DNA from: Thalassotalea psychrophila
GTDB lineage: Bacteria > Pseudomonadota > Gammaproteobacteria > Enterobacterales > Alteromonadaceae
Assembly (NCBI RefSeq): GCF_031583595.1
Contig: NZ_CP134145.1
Coordinates: 3,286,001-3,350,000 of the forward strand
Reading direction: 5' to 3'
Length of the DNA stretch: 64,000 nt
The notes beneath the pieces are model-generated. The model ran no database searches. It was not told the origin of the DNA and worked only from the letters and a program-made list of their open reading frames with translations. The first letter of the stretch is position 1; every line of letters starts with the position of its first letter. This document shows positions 51,786-61,728 of the stretch, piece after piece. Made by a program: the position numbers and the translations under genes.

Positions 51786-53189
51786 TTAATACGCATTCTT
51801 ATTAACAAACCCTTTAAATATTGTTAAAAAAATAATTTTTAAATCCCAAACCAGAGACCAGTTTGAAATGTATTCTAAATCAAACTCAATACGTTTTTCC
51901 ATTTTATCTAGCGTATCGGTTTCACCACGCCAACCATTTATTTGCGCCCAACCGGTTATACCTGGTTTTACTTTATGGCGTAGCATGTAACCACCGATTA
52001 GTTTGCGGTATTCTTCATTATGAGCAACAGCATGCGGGCGAGGACCAACAATCGACATTTCACCATTAAAAGAGTTAATAAACTGTGGTAACTCATCTAA
52101 CGAAGTTTTTCTTAAAAATGCCCCTAACGGTGTAATACGAGCATCGCCTTTTGTTGCTTGTACTATTTTGTCACCATTATCGGCAACAGTCATTGAACGA
52201 AACTTCCAAACATTTATAGGCTTGCCATCAATACCGTAACGATTTTGTTTAAACAAAACAGGTCCTGGTGATGTTACTTTAATCGCAATAGCAATTATTA
52301 ATAATATAGGGCTAATTAAGGTTAATATAATTGCCGACAGTACCATATCTTCAATACGCTTAACTAAACGGTTAGCACCTTCCATTGGTGTGTCGTAAAT
52401 TGAAATAGTAGGGATGCCATTTAAATGGCCCATTCTTGAATTTAACAAATCAAAAGCGAACATATCAGGTACAAAAACTACAGAGCAAGTAGTGTCAGCC
52501 AAAGCTTCAACCATATCTTTAATATAAGGCATATGGCGCATAGACAAGGTTATGTAAATGCGATCAAAGTTCATTAATTTAGCATCATTAAGTAAATCAT
52601 TTAAATTGCCAGCAACTTCTAACCCTTGTTGTTTGGTTTCAATTAATCCTTGCGCTTCGTCATCATAAAAACCAACTACTTTTAGCCCAAGCTCAGATGA
52701 CTGATAAATATTATCGGCAAGTTTTATTCCAACATCACCCGCACCAACAATAACAATGTTGCGCTGGTTATAGCCTTTGCGACGTATGTAACGAAGGAAC
52801 CCCCTCATACTTACACGAGATAATAGGAAATAAACTACAACTGATACATACCATGTAAGAAATGCAAAGCTGATACTATTACCATCTTTAATAAACGCAC
52901 TCATTACGACCGCAGCAAGTAGAAATGCAACGGTCCAATATTTAAAACATTTAAAAAATTCAGTTTCAATACTTTCACCGCGCATACTTAAATAAAGGCC
53001 GCGCACACTCGCCATAAATTGAAAAAACATGGTGGCGATTAATGCACCAACAACCAATGACAATGGTAAAAGCTCTGAGCCCATAAAATAAACACTCCCA
53101 TACAAAAATAGCGGGATTATAAATAAATCTATGAGCTGACTAAAAAAGGTGATCAGTGAGGCGTGGGTTTGTAGTATTCCGTGTTTCAT
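51786..53189 (-). CDS. wcaJ: undecaprenyl-phosphate glucose phosphotransferase (WcaJ type)
   Basis: Initiating sugar-1-phosphate transferase for lipid-linked exopolysaccharide, 467 residues, inner membrane. Four N-terminal transmembrane helices (about 12-130) and a Rossmann-like region (IVIVGAGDVGIKLADNI, about 145-260) are followed by the C-terminal catalytic domain. That domain has the membrane helix MVLSAIILTLISPILLIIAIAIK, PGPVLFKQNRYG, RKTSLDELPQFINSFNGEMSIVGPRP and GITGWAQINGWRG. Its place at the end of a manB-manC-gmm-fcl-gmd group parallels the E. coli colanic-acid locus, where WcaJ loads glucose-1-phosphate on undecaprenyl phosphate. It lies 13 bp after the VanZ gene. Confidence 0.93.
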   Translation of the reverse strand: MKHGILQTHASLITFFSQLIDLFIIPLFLYGSVYFMGSELLPLSLVVGALIATMFFQFMASVRGLYLSMRGESIETEFFKCFKYWTVAFLLAAVVMSAFIKDGNSISFAFLTWYVSVVVYFLLSRVSMRGFLRYIRRKGYNQRNIVIVGAGDVGIKLADNIYQSSELGLKVVGFYDDEAQGLIETKQQGLEVAGNLNDLLNDAKLMNFDRIYITLSMRHMPYIKDMVEALADTTCSVVFVPDMFAFDLLNSRMGHLNGIPTISIYDTPMEGANRLVKRIEDMVLSAIILTLISPILLIIAIAIKVTSPGPVLFKQNRYGIDGKPINVWKFRSMTVADNGDKIVQATKGDARITPLGAFLRKTSLDELPQFINSFNGEMSIVGPRPHAVAHNEEYRKLIGGYMLRHKVKPGITGWAQINGWRGETDTLDKMEKRIEFDLEYISNWSLVWDLKIIFLTIFKGFVNKNAY

Positions 53190-53202
53190 AACGTCTTATT
53201 TT

Positions 53203-53568
53203 TTAATTAATTTTATTCGGTCTTAAATAAGGCCATAGAGTTGTGGTAAGAATTAAACCAACTACAATGCCGAAAACATCGGCGAGTAAGTCAAGGTATG
53301 AAAAGTGCCTAAATGTGGTAGTTCCCTGTAATACTTCTAATAACATACCATATACAAACAACCAGGCCATAACATTTACATTTCTTGACTTTGTATAACA
53401 AAAGCTCTGCAAAACAGAAAGTACGAAAAATGCAATAAAATGATTTGCTTTATCGTAACTTGAAATATTTGGAAGTTCAGCAATTGGCATCAGCGCTAAA
53501 TAACTTACCGAGAGTAAACAAACCACAAAAAGCACTTTAAAGTGAAATCTAGTGACTTTTTTTAACAT
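53203..53568 (-). CDS. VanZ family membrane protein
   Basis: Small inner-membrane protein of 121 residues with four hydrophobic helices. The VanZ-like pattern is DKANHFIAFFVLSVLQSFCY (helix 2 with the conserved D-K/N-H) and YGMLLEVLQ...RHFSYLDLLADVFGIVVG. Start chosen at the ATG 53568, with GGAAT 6-7 nt upstream, over a TTG at 53583. VanZ-like proteins are frequent in exopolysaccharide loci; their biochemical role is not defined. Probably coupled with wcaJ. Confidence 0.87.
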   Translation of the reverse strand: MLKKVTRFHFKVLFVVCLLSVSYLALMPIAELPNISSYDKANHFIAFFVLSVLQSFCYTKSRNVNVMAWLFVYGMLLEVLQGTTTFRHFSYLDLLADVFGIVVGLILTTTLWPYLRPNKIN

Positions 53569-53866
53569 AGGGATTCCAATCAAGCGACAAGCTAGCTTGT
53601 CACTTTCTAAAAGAGTACGTCAACAAATTTCACTAATTACCCGAATAGATCCAAACAAATTAAAAATAATTAGCGTAATCTGGATAATTCATTGACTAAA
53701 TTTTTCTAAAATATCGTCATTGTGTCCAACTAGTGCATGAATGTACGTAGGTACGACGATATGGATATAGGAGATAGAGCATTGTCGGGAACAAGTGCTG
53801 AGAACAATGTAGGAGCAATTGTCGATCTAGCTAGGTGCTTTCTATTATGGTTCCCCGCTTGCGAAC
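53569..53866. other. 300-bp non-coding region upstream of the VanZ gene
   Basis: Contains a perfect 16-bp palindrome GACAAGCTAGCTTGTC (53586-53601) close to the VanZ start, then AT-rich sequence. It may hold a promoter for the VanZ-wcaJ pair, since the MITE cluster separates these genes from manB. Confidence 0.4.
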
Positions 53867-54449
53867 AACACCGTTCAGTTAAGGATTAAATATGATCCTG
53901 ACCTTCATCAGGAAAATTAGATACTATTTCCCGTTGTTCTCGGTGTAACACGAAGTGCCTCGGTGAAGTGCGTAGCACCTCGGTGGTTCAATGGCTTCAG
54001 CTCTAAAAGTCAAATAAACCACAGAGGAAATCGAGGCTTCACTACACAGATAAAAAACTTATTTCCTTAACTGAACGGTGTTATACCTTCGTCAGGAAAA
54101 TTAGATACTATTTCCCGTTGTTCTCGGTGTAACACGAAGTGCCTCGGTGAAGTGCGTAGCACCTCGGTGGTTCAATGGTTTCAGCTCTAAAAGTCAAATA
54201 AACCACAGAGGAAATCGAGGCTTCACTACACAGATAAAAAACTTATTTCCTTAACTGAACGGTGTTAGACCTTCGTCAGGAAAATTAGATACTATTTCCC
54301 GTTGTTCTCGGTGTAACACGAAGTGCCTCGGTGAAGTGCATAGCGCCTCGGTGGTTCAATGGTTTCAGCTCTAAAAGTCAAATAAACCACAGAGGAAAAC
54401 GAGGCTTCACTACACAGAGAAAAAACTTTAGTTTCTTAACTGATCGGTT
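53867..54449. mobile_element. MITE-like element, tandemly amplified (three cores)
   Basis: The left end AACACCGTTCAGTTAAGGA (53867-53885) is followed by three cores. The first core ends in the inverted sequence at 54064-54082. The second (54083-54266) and third (54267 to about 54449) repeat with a period of 184 bp. The copies differ at few positions, so amplification is recent. It splits manB from the VanZ-wcaJ genes. No coding capacity. Confidence 0.87.
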
Positions 54450-54490
54450 CCCCGCCTGTGCGGGGATGACGGATGTCATTCCCGCTTTCC

Positions 54491-54518
54491 AGCTTCTAGC
54501 TTCTAGCTTCTAGCTTCT
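54491..54518. repeat. heptamer tandem repeat overlapping the manB stop codon
   Basis: Four copies of AGCTTCT (AGAAGCT on the coding strand). The manB TAG lies at 54510-54512 inside the third and fourth units, so the last codons (RS) and the stop are made of repeat. Confidence 0.88.
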
Positions 54519-55931
54519 AAGTATTTGCAAAATAGCTTCGGTTTTAGCTTCCATCAAACCAACATCCGCTTTCGACTCAACGTTCAAACGCACTACAGGC
54601 TCAGTGTTAGAAGAGCGAAGATTAAATCGCCATTCACCGTCGTTGCCTGCAAACTCTAATGAAATACCATCGGTTTGATCAAACACAACCGCATCATCTT
54701 TAAATGCAGCCAGTACGTTCGCGATAGAAGCTTTAGGATCAGCAAGTTTTGAATTAATTTCACCACTTGAAGGATACGCAGCAATACGTTCTTTAACCAT
54801 TGACGATAGTGTTGTGCCTTTAACTGAAAGTAACTCAGCAACTAATAACCAAGGGATCATACCAGAGTCACAATAAGCAAAATCTCTAAAGTAATGATGA
54901 GCACTCATTTCGCCGCCGTAAATAGCATTTTCTTTGCGCATACGCTCTTTAATAAACGCATGCCCGGTTTTACTCATTACGGCCTCACCACCAGAGTTTT
55001 CAACAATATCAATAGTATTCCAAGAAAGACGAGGATCATGAATGATCTTCTCTTTAGCTACTAGCTTTGAGCTTTTAGCTCGCTTTAAAAACGCCTCAGC
55101 AAGAAGCCCAACGATATAATAGCCTTCAATAAACTCGCCGCTTTCATCAAACAAGAAACAGCGGTCAAAATCGCCATCCCAGGCAATACCCATATCAGCT
55201 TTATGTTCAATTACTGCGTTTGCAGTATCAGCCCTACATTCAGGTAATAAAGGATTAGGAATACCATTTGGAAAGTTACCATCTGGCTTGTGGTGCACTT
55301 TAATAAATTCAATATTTACGCCAGCAGCAATGAGCTCTTTTTCAATAGCATCTAATGCCGGCCCGGCTGCACCATTTCCACTGTTAACCACTAGTTTTAA
55401 TGGTTTAAGCTTACTTGCATCAATAAACCCAAGCATGTGCTTAGCAAACTCAATTTTTAAAGGTTTGGTGATGTACTTACCCCTTTTACCTGAATTTTTT
55501 CGGACGTTATCATCAACTTCAGATAATAACTTTTCAGCAGTCGCTTTTATTGCATTCAAACCAGTATCACCTGAAATTGGTTTAGAGTCTTCACGTACCA
55601 ATTTCATACCGTTGTAATCCATAGGGTTATGCGAGGCCGTTACTTCTACCCCACCACAAACACCTAAATATTTAGTCGCAAAGTAAATTTCTTCAGTACC
55701 GGTCATACCAAGGTCAATTACATCTACCCCTTCATCTTGCAAGCCTTTGGCAAGGGCAAGTTTAAGTTGCTCTGATGTTAATCGAATATCACCGCCTACA
55801 ACAACCTTTTTAGGTTTTATTTCAAGGGCGAATGCACGACCAATGGCATAAGCAATCTCTTCATTTAATTCAGTGCCAAGTTGGCCGCGAATATCATAGG
55901 CTTTAAAACAAGTTAATGGTGTAACAGACAA
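54510..55931 (-). CDS. manB: phosphomannomutase / phosphoglucomutase
   Basis: Converts mannose-6-phosphate to mannose-1-phosphate for GDP-mannose synthesis (CpsG/ManB type), 473 residues. Phosphoserine loop [14 protein letters not shown] near residues 98-111, metal loop GDFDRCF near 243-249, sugar loop [13 protein letters not shown] near 338-350 and C-terminal phosphate loop [12 protein letters not shown]. It follows manC on the same strand but 246 bp of repeat array lie between. Its stop codon falls in a heptamer repeat. Confidence 0.95.
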   Translation of the reverse strand: MSVTPLTCFKAYDIRGQLGTELNEEIAYAIGRAFALEIKPKKVVVGGDIRLTSEQLKLALAKGLQDEGVDVIDLGMTGTEEIYFATKYLGVCGGVEVTASHNPMDYNGMKLVREDSKPISGDTGLNAIKATAEKLLSEVDDNVRKNSGKRGKYITKPLKIEFAKHMLGFIDASKLKPLKLVVNSGNGAAGPALDAIEKELIAAGVNIEFIKVHHKPDGNFPNGIPNPLLPECRADTANAVIEHKADMGIAWDGDFDRCFLFDESGEFIEGYYIVGLLAEAFLKRAKSSKLVAKEKIIHDPRLSWNTIDIVENSGGEAVMSKTGHAFIKERMRKENAIYGGEMSAHHYFRDFAYCDSGMIPWLLVAELLSVKGTTLSSMVKERIAAYPSSGEINSKLADPKASIANVLAAFKDDAVVFDQTDGISLEFAGNDGEWRFNLRSSNTEPVVRLNVESKADVGLMEAKTEAILQILRS

Positions 55932-55968
55932 GGTATACCTCGGTAATAATGTTTAAAAATTAGTAACT

Positions 55969-56180
55969 AATTACGAATAAAAATAGTTGCGAATCACGAA
56001 TACGTTGCACTACGAATACATTTCATTTCGAAGCTACTATCGAAGCGCAGCGTATTCGAACCGATAGTGTATCCAAATCACGAAGCAGCTATCGAAGCGT
56101 CAGTGAATTCGGAGGTACGTAGTACCATATTCGAAATGAAATGTATTCGAAGCGATAGCATATTGGCAGTAGCGAAGCTA
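55969..56180. repeat. hairpin-repeat array K, reaching into manC
   Basis: Left modules CGAATACGTTGCACTACG and the centre CACGAAGCAGCTATCGAAGC are followed by GGTAC-GTA-GTACC and finally GTAGC-GAA-GCTAC (56169-56181). The CTA within this last core (56178-56180) is the manC stop codon on the minus strand. Confidence 0.9.
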
Positions 56181-57623
56181 CGCTCTGCCGTATCTATCCT
56201 CAAAGCGAACAATATCATCTTCGCCTAAGTAGTCACCCGATTGCACTTCAATAAGTTCAAGCGGCAATACGCCAGGGTTTTCAAGAGCGTGAATAGTGCC
56301 AATAGGAATAAACGTAGACTCGTTTTCACGTACTAAAAAGGTATCATCGCCATTAGTCACTTTTGCAGTACCAGATACTACAACCCAATGTTCAGCGCGA
56401 TGGTGATGCATTTGAATTGACAGCTTTTCACCAGGTTTTACCGTAATTCGTTTAACCTGATCACGTTTACCTACGTCGATTGAGTCGTAATGGCCCCAAG
56501 GACGATACACTTGGCGGTGAATATTAGCTTCAGTTCTGCCAAGGGCTTTAATTTGTTCAACAATTTTTTTAACGTCTTGTACGTTGTCTTTATTAACTAC
56601 AAGTACTGCATCTTTGGTTTCAACCACAATGCAATTGTCTAGGCCAACCGTTGCTACAAGTTTTTGCTCGGCAATTACCAAGTTATTAGTACTACCATGG
56701 CTTAATACATCACCTTGATGTACATTGCCATTATCATCTTTTTCTTTTAAATCCCAAATAGCTGAAAAACTGCCAATATCATTCCAGGCAGCATCAAGAG
56801 GCACAACAACTACAGAGTCAGAGCCTTGTGCTTTGCACAGCGGTTCCATTACCGCATAATCAATAGAATCATCAGGGCATGCCGCAAACGCATCAGCATC
56901 TACTCGAATAAAATCCATATCATTACTGGTATGTTTAAGGGATGCTTTACAATATTTAAGAATTTCCGGTTGGTATTTTTCAAGCTCTTCAATATAACGA
57001 GATGCTTTGAACATAAACATACCCGAGTTCCAGTAATATTCACCAGAGGCCAAATAACCTTCAGCAGTAACAAGATCAGGTTTTTCTACAAATGAATCAA
57101 CAGAAAAAGCATCAAGCGGCTTGCTTTCTAGCTCTCTAGCTTCAAGCTGCGCCCCTGCACGTATATACCCATATCCTGTTTCAGCATGAGTTGGCACAAT
57201 CCCAAAGGTAACCAACTTACCTTCTGCCGCAAGAGATTCAGCACTTGCCACAACACGACAAAATTCGGCTTCATTCTCAATAACATGATCAGCCGCCAAC
57301 ACCAGCATTACAGGATCGTTACCAGCATTAAGTTCACTTAGTGCTGCAAGGGCAATAGCAGGCGCAGTATTACGCCCAACAGGCTCTAGTATAATTGAAC
57401 CTAATGCATCTATTGCTTGCATCTGCTCTGCAACAATAAAGCGATGTTCTTCATTACAAATACAAAGTGGTGTTGCAACGTCTAAACCCGACAAACGTAA
57501 AACCGTTTCTTGGATCATAGAGTTTTCTGAAGCAATTTTTAAAAACTGCTTAGGCATTAACTTACGTGACAAAGGCCATAAACGAGAGCCCGAGCCCCCT
57601 GCCATAATTACTGGTGTGATCAT
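56178..57623 (-). CDS. manC: mannose-1-phosphate guanylyltransferase / mannose-6-phosphate isomerase
   Basis: Bifunctional type II enzyme making GDP-mannose, 481 residues. N-terminal nucleotidyltransferase with [20 protein letters not shown] (residues 9-28) and the segment [16 protein letters not shown]-terminal cupin isomerase domain with [10 protein letters not shown] and [18 protein letters not shown] (about 405-440). The last residues GRA and the stop codon lie at the edge of a hairpin core of array K, so the C-terminus has been shaped by the repeat. It feeds gmd and fcl next in the locus. Confidence 0.96.
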   Translation of the reverse strand: MITPVIMAGGSGSRLWPLSRKLMPKQFLKIASENSMIQETVLRLSGLDVATPLCICNEEHRFIVAEQMQAIDALGSIILEPVGRNTAPAIALAALSELNAGNDPVMLVLAADHVIENEAEFCRVVASAESLAAEGKLVTFGIVPTHAETGYGYIRAGAQLEARELESKPLDAFSVDSFVEKPDLVTAEGYLASGEYYWNSGMFMFKASRYIEELEKYQPEILKYCKASLKHTSNDMDFIRVDADAFAACPDDSIDYAVMEPLCKAQGSDSVVVVPLDAAWNDIGSFSAIWDLKEKDDNGNVHQGDVLSHGSTNNLVIAEQKLVATVGLDNCIVVETKDAVLVVNKDNVQDVKKIVEQIKALGRTEANIHRQVYRPWGHYDSIDVGKRDQVKRITVKPGEKLSIQMHHHRAEHWVVVSGTAKVTNGDDTFLVRENESTFIPIGTIHALENPGVLPLELIEVQSGDYLGEDDIVRFEDRYGRA

Positions 57624-57642
57624 AATCTATTTCTTTTTATCA

Positions 57643-57707
57643 GTCATTCCCGCGAAGGCGGGAATCCATTATTTAATCTGTCATTCCCGCGAAGGCGGGA
57701 ATCCATT
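57643..57707. repeat. two copies of the SRLRGND-type palindrome
   Basis: Two identical 28-bp copies of GTCATTCCCGCGAAGGCGGGAATCCATT (57643-57670 and 57680-57707), described here by its arms ATTCCCGC and GCGGGAAT. They lie upstream of manC, and the same palindrome is inserted in yjbH. Confidence 0.9.
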
Positions 57708-57902
57708 TTTTATCATTATAGTGCAAAGCTCATAGCTTTCTAGCTTTCAGCTTCCACATAGGTCCATACCCGAACTAATCGACCTGGACGCAATGTCGCT
57801 TTCTACTTTTCCAACTTTCTATGATTAACCTAATTAGCGAAATTCGATGATAAAAAATTTAACTAAGGCCAACAAATTACACAGACTCACCGAATAGTAC
57901 TT

Positions 57903-58022
57903 AAATTCGAAATACAAAATAACGTATTCTTATCTCAGATTCGAATTACGAATACATTACATTCCGAATTACGAAACACCTATCGAAGCGACAGCGTATT
58001 CGAAGCACAGCGTATTCGTAAT
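57903..58022. repeat. hairpin-repeat array L (degenerate)
   Basis: Linkers CGAATTACGAATAC and GTATTCGAAGC and the centre GAATTACGAAACACCTATCG are present, but the GNA cores are mostly eroded. It lies in the 3' region of gmm, 8 bp before its stop codon. Confidence 0.8.
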
Positions 58023-58030
58023 TCGCATTT

Positions 58031-58498
58031 CTAGCTTACATACCATTTACTATGAACATGCACATCTGAAGCCGCTAGCATCTCATCAGCATCAACCCAC
58101 TTATACTGACTATGCTGAGCATCAGGTAAATCATCTAAAGCAATATCAAGTACTACTTCATAGGCAAGTACAATGTAGTGTGTACTAACTTCATCACAGA
58201 ACACCTTATCGTCACTAAAAACACAGTCATCGTAAAAGTGTTCATACACACCATGAAACTTAGCATTTTCAATAGATAAGTGAACGCCAAGTTCATTTAA
58301 TACCAAACGAGTAAACGCATCATCTTTGCGTTCATCTTTTAATATACGGCCACCAGGTACAAACCAATAACCTTGTGCTGGTTTGTTATTACGATAACCT
58401 AACAAGTATTGTCCTTGGCTGTTTCGAATAACCAAGTCAATTGATATAAGAGGCGTTGAGGCAATAACAGTTTTAAAAGTTTCTTTTTCTAAGAACAT
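58031..58498 (-). CDS. gmm: GDP-mannose mannosyl hydrolase (Nudix)
   Basis: Hydrolyses GDP-mannose or GDP-glucose to GDP and sugar, 155 residues. The characteristic altered Nudix box is PGGRILKDERKDDAFTRLVLNELG (about residues 48-71), lacking the usual REUXEE just as in E. coli GDPMH. The N-terminal PLISIDLVIRN and YRNNKPAQGYWFVPGG agree with that family. It sits between fcl and manC as in the colanic-acid cluster. Confidence 0.93.
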   Translation of the reverse strand: MFLEKETFKTVIASTPLISIDLVIRNSQGQYLLGYRNNKPAQGYWFVPGGRILKDERKDDAFTRLVLNELGVHLSIENAKFHGVYEHFYDDCVFSDDKVFCDEVSTHYIVLAYEVVLDIALDDLPDAQHSQYKWVDADEMLAASDVHVHSKWYVS

Positions 58499-58606
58499 AA
58501 TTTCTCTACAAGCTTTCTACTTCTTTACAAACCGTCATTGTGGCGGAGGCCGCAATCTAGCTTTCTACTTCCTGAATTTATTTCAGGATCTCGCTTTAGC
58601 TTTTGG

Positions 58607-58675
58607 CTTTCTAGCTTTCTAGCTTTCTAGCTTTCTAGCTTTCTAGCTTTCTAGTTTTCTAGTTTTCTAGTTTTT
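58607..58675. repeat. octamer tandem repeat at the fcl 3' end
   Basis: Six CTTTCTAG and two TTTTCTAG units in a row (58607-58670). The fcl stop codon TAA (58674-58676) adjoins the array. Scattered single units occur at 57735, 58500-58565 and 60955-60975. Confidence 0.92.
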
Positions 58676-59639
58676 AGCTACGATAATCATCCTGATGCTC
58701 AAGGAACCAAGCATACGTCTCAGCTAGCCCATCTTTAAGAGAAATCTTAGCTTCATAACCAAGCGACTTTAAGCGAGATACGTCCATCAGCTTTCTTGGC
58801 GCACCATCTGGCTTAGTAGTATCAAACTCTAATTCAGCTGTTAAGCCAATAACATCGGCTAAGGTTTCAGCAAGTTCACGTATAGTACAATCTATACCTG
58901 TACCTACATTAATATGGCTCATCATTTCTTGAGTATTCGCTGTATAAATATCACTACTTAGCTCTAATACATGAATACTTGCAGCTGCCATATCATCTAC
59001 GTGTAAAAATTCACGCATTGGCTTACCTGTACCCCAAACAACTACTTTATCATCACCATTAAGCTTTGCTTCGTGAAAACGGCGCATCATGGCAGGAATA
59101 ACGTGAGAGTTTTCAGGATGAAAGTTATCGTTTTCACCATAAAGGTTAGTAGGCATTACCGAGCGGTAATCTACTCCATATTGGCGGTTATAACTTTCAC
59201 AAAGCTTTATACCAGCAATTTTAGCAATGGCGTATGGTTCATTCGTTGGTTCTAAATAACCTTTTAGCAACTCTTCTTCTACCATTGGTTGCGTGGCAAG
59301 CTTTGGGTAAATACATGAAGAGCCTAAGAAACAAAGTTTTTTAACACCAGCTTTAAACGCTTGATGAATAATGTTTGCTTCTATCATTAGGTTTTCATAA
59401 ATAAATTCGGCTGGGTAAGTATTATTCGCATGAATACCTCCAACTTTAGCCGCAGCTAAATAAACCTGATCTATATTTTCAGAGTCGAAAAAATCTGCAA
59501 CCGCAGCTTGATCTAATAAGTTAAGCTCAGAGCGCGAACGAGTAACAATCTCATGACCACCACAAGCTTCTAAGTTACGAACAATAGCAGAGCCCACCAT
59601 ACCACGGTGCCCTGCTACAAATACGCGAATATTTTTCAT
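58674..59639 (-). CDS. fcl: GDP-L-fucose synthase
   Basis: NADPH-dependent epimerase-reductase that makes GDP-L-fucose from the Gmd product, 321 residues. Extended SDR with [12 protein letters not shown] at residues 10-21, GSSCIYPK, catalytic Tyr-x3-Lys in [15 protein letters not shown] near 136-150, and [19 protein letters not shown]. It is downstream of gmd with 96 bp between them; that gap holds short CACCGAG and CTCTGTG repeats similar to pieces of the MITE-like core. Confidence 0.96.
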   Translation of the reverse strand: MKNIRVFVAGHRGMVGSAIVRNLEACGGHEIVTRSRSELNLLDQAAVADFFDSENIDQVYLAAAKVGGIHANNTYPAEFIYENLMIEANIIHQAFKAGVKKLCFLGSSCIYPKLATQPMVEEELLKGYLEPTNEPYAIAKIAGIKLCESYNRQYGVDYRSVMPTNLYGENDNFHPENSHVIPAMMRRFHEAKLNGDDKVVVWGTGKPMREFLHVDDMAAASIHVLELSSDIYTANTQEMMSHINVGTGIDCTIRELAETLADVIGLTAELEFDTTKPDGAPRKLMDVSRLKSLGYEAKISLKDGLAETYAWFLEHQDDYRS

Positions 59640-59735
59640 TTTTAAAACCTTTTAAATTCACCACCGAGACACCGAGTTAAACGAGACAAAAATCTCTGTG
59701 TTCTCTGTGCCCTCTGTGGCAAAACATTTTTTTGA

Positions 59736-60860
59736 TTAATTTTCTAAAGAAATAGAAACATCATGCCCATGAGCTTTAAGCAATGCATGGCGTTTAGCCT
59801 TATCAAGGTCGTGCTGTACCATTTCAGCACACATTTCTTCAACAGTAATTTCTGGTACCCAACCAAGCTTTTCTTTTGCTTTTGTAGGGTCACCTAATAA
59901 CGTTTCAACTTCTGCTGGACGATAATAACGAGGATCAACACGCACAATCACATCACCAACACTAAGCGCAGCAGCGTTATCACCAGTAATAGCGGTAACA
60001 GTAGCAATTTCTTGCTCACCTTCACCACTAAACTCTAATTCAACACCAAGTTCTAATGCAGATAAACGTACAAATTCACGAACCGAAATTTGTTTACCCG
60101 TAGCAATAACAAAATCGTCTGCTACATCTTGTTGTAACATCATCCATTGCATTCTTACGTAATCTTTTGCATGACCCCAATCACGTAATGCATCCATGTT
60201 ACCTAAAAATAGACATTTTTCTAACCCTTGAGAAATATTACTCAGTGCACGAGTAATTTTACGGGTAACAAATGTTTCACCACGACGTGGTGATTCATGG
60301 TTAAACAAAATACCATTACAAGCATACATCCCGTAAGATTCACGGTAATTTACGGTGATCCAATATGCATACATTTTAGCAACGGCATAAGGTGAACGAG
60401 GATGGAATGGCGTAGTTTCTTTTTGTGGTATTTCTTGAACTTCACCATATAGCTCTGAAGTTGAAGCTTGATAAAAACGTGTCTTTTTCTCTAACCCTAA
60501 AAAGCGAATCGCTTCTAAAATTCTAAGAGCGCCCATTGCATCAACATCGGCCGTATATTCAGGACATTCAAACGATACTGCAACGTGTGATTGTGCACCT
60601 AAGTTATACACTTCATCAGGCTGTACGTCTTTAATAATACGAGTTAGGTTAGACGAGTCTGATAAATCACCATAATGTAAAAAGAACTTTGGGCTTTCCT
60701 CATGTGCATCTTGGTAGATATGATCAACACGTTCAGTGTTAAAACTTGAAGCTCTACGTTTAATACCGTGTACTTCATAACCTTTTTCTAATAATAATTC
60801 GGCTAAATACGAGCCATCTTGGCCAGTTACGCCAGTGATTAATGCTACTTTGTTAGTCAT
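59736..60860 (-). CDS. gmd: GDP-mannose 4,6-dehydratase
   Basis: First committed enzyme of GDP-L-fucose synthesis, 374 residues. SDR with [19 protein letters not shown] at residues 9-27, [15 protein letters not shown], catalytic region STSELYG and [19 protein letters not shown], and [19 protein letters not shown]. Length and motifs agree with E. coli Gmd (373). First of the GDP-sugar gene set gmd-fcl-gmm-manC-manB. Confidence 0.97.
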   Translation of the reverse strand: MTNKVALITGVTGQDGSYLAELLLEKGYEVHGIKRRASSFNTERVDHIYQDAHEESPKFFLHYGDLSDSSNLTRIIKDVQPDEVYNLGAQSHVAVSFECPEYTADVDAMGALRILEAIRFLGLEKKTRFYQASTSELYGEVQEIPQKETTPFHPRSPYAVAKMYAYWITVNYRESYGMYACNGILFNHESPRRGETFVTRKITRALSNISQGLEKCLFLGNMDALRDWGHAKDYVRMQWMMLQQDVADDFVIATGKQISVREFVRLSALELGVELEFSGEGEQEIATVTAITGDNAAALSVGDVIVRVDPRYYRPAEVETLLGDPTKAKEKLGWVPEITVEEMCAEMVQHDLDKAKRHALLKAHGHDVSISLEN

Positions 60861-60930
60861 TTCTATTCCTTTACTGAATCTTAATTTTTGAATTCTGTGT
60901 TTAAACTATAAGCTCTTAATTCGAAGTTTT

Positions 60931-61728
60931 CTAATTTGAGGCTTGTGGTTTGTCTCTTTCTAGCTTTCTAGCTTTAAGCTTGTGCTTAATAAGCTGTTTT
61001 GAAAAGTGATAAATAAAACGAGGGTTTTGTTTTAGGTAGCGTTTCCATAAACGTTTTGGTTCAGAGCAAAGTCTAAATAACCACTCTAATCCTAATTTTT
61101 GCATCCATCTTGGCGCATGTTTTTTACTGCCAGCAATAAAATCAAATGCAGCACCAACACCAAGCATCACACAATTTAAATTTTCTTTGTGCTCTGCCAT
61201 CCAAATTTCTTGTTTAGGACAACCAATACCAACAAAAAGAATATTCACATCTGCATTTTTAATATCTTGTATTACTTGCTGATCTTCGTCTTCTTTTAAC
61301 GGTCTAAATGGTGGAGAGTAAGTATATGTAATTTGGATATCAGGATATTGTTTCTTTAACTTTGAAACGACCTCTTTTAGAAGTTTGTCCGAGCTACCAC
61401 CATAAAAACCAACATTTAAATTTTCTATACCTGATAATTCACAAATTGCATTCATTATATCTTGGCCTCTAACTTGTTCAGCTTCAGCAGAGCCCAACAG
61501 TTTTTGCCCCCAAGATATTGGCTTACCGTCAGCTAATACAAGGTCAGCTTGATTTACTACACTCTTAAAAGAATTAGAGTCAAATACCTCCATACACATA
61601 TGTACATTTGAAACGCAAACATAAGCAGGTTGTTTACTTTGAGACTTTTGTATTATTTTAAATAATGCTTTTTGTAAATTGGTTACTGCAACTTGCATAT
61701 TTATGATCGTAGAAAAAGAATCAAACAT
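60931..61728 (-). CDS. WecG/TagA/CpsF family glycosyltransferase
   Basis: GT26 family transferase of about 265 residues. I use the ATG at 61728, which overlaps the stop of the upstream acyltransferase gene in ATGTTTGA, instead of a further upstream start inside that gene. Motifs: [33 protein letters not shown], the family signature [21 protein letters not shown] and [43 protein letters not shown]. Members add N-acetylmannosaminuronic acid or another sugar to a lipid-linked acceptor. The C-terminal LKARKLERD is encoded by units of the CTTTCTAG octamer. Confidence 0.93.
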   Translation of the reverse strand: MFDSFSTIINMQVAVTNLQKALFKIIQKSQSKQPAYVCVSNVHMCMEVFDSNSFKSVVNQADLVLADGKPISWGQKLLGSAEAEQVRGQDIMNAICELSGIENLNVGFYGGSSDKLLKEVVSKLKKQYPDIQITYTYSPPFRPLKEDEDQQVIQDIKNADVNILFVGIGCPKQEIWMAEHKENLNCVMLGVGAAFDFIAGSKKHAPRWMQKLGLEWLFRLCSEPKRLWKRYLKQNPRFIYHFSKQLIKHKLKARKLERDKPQASN

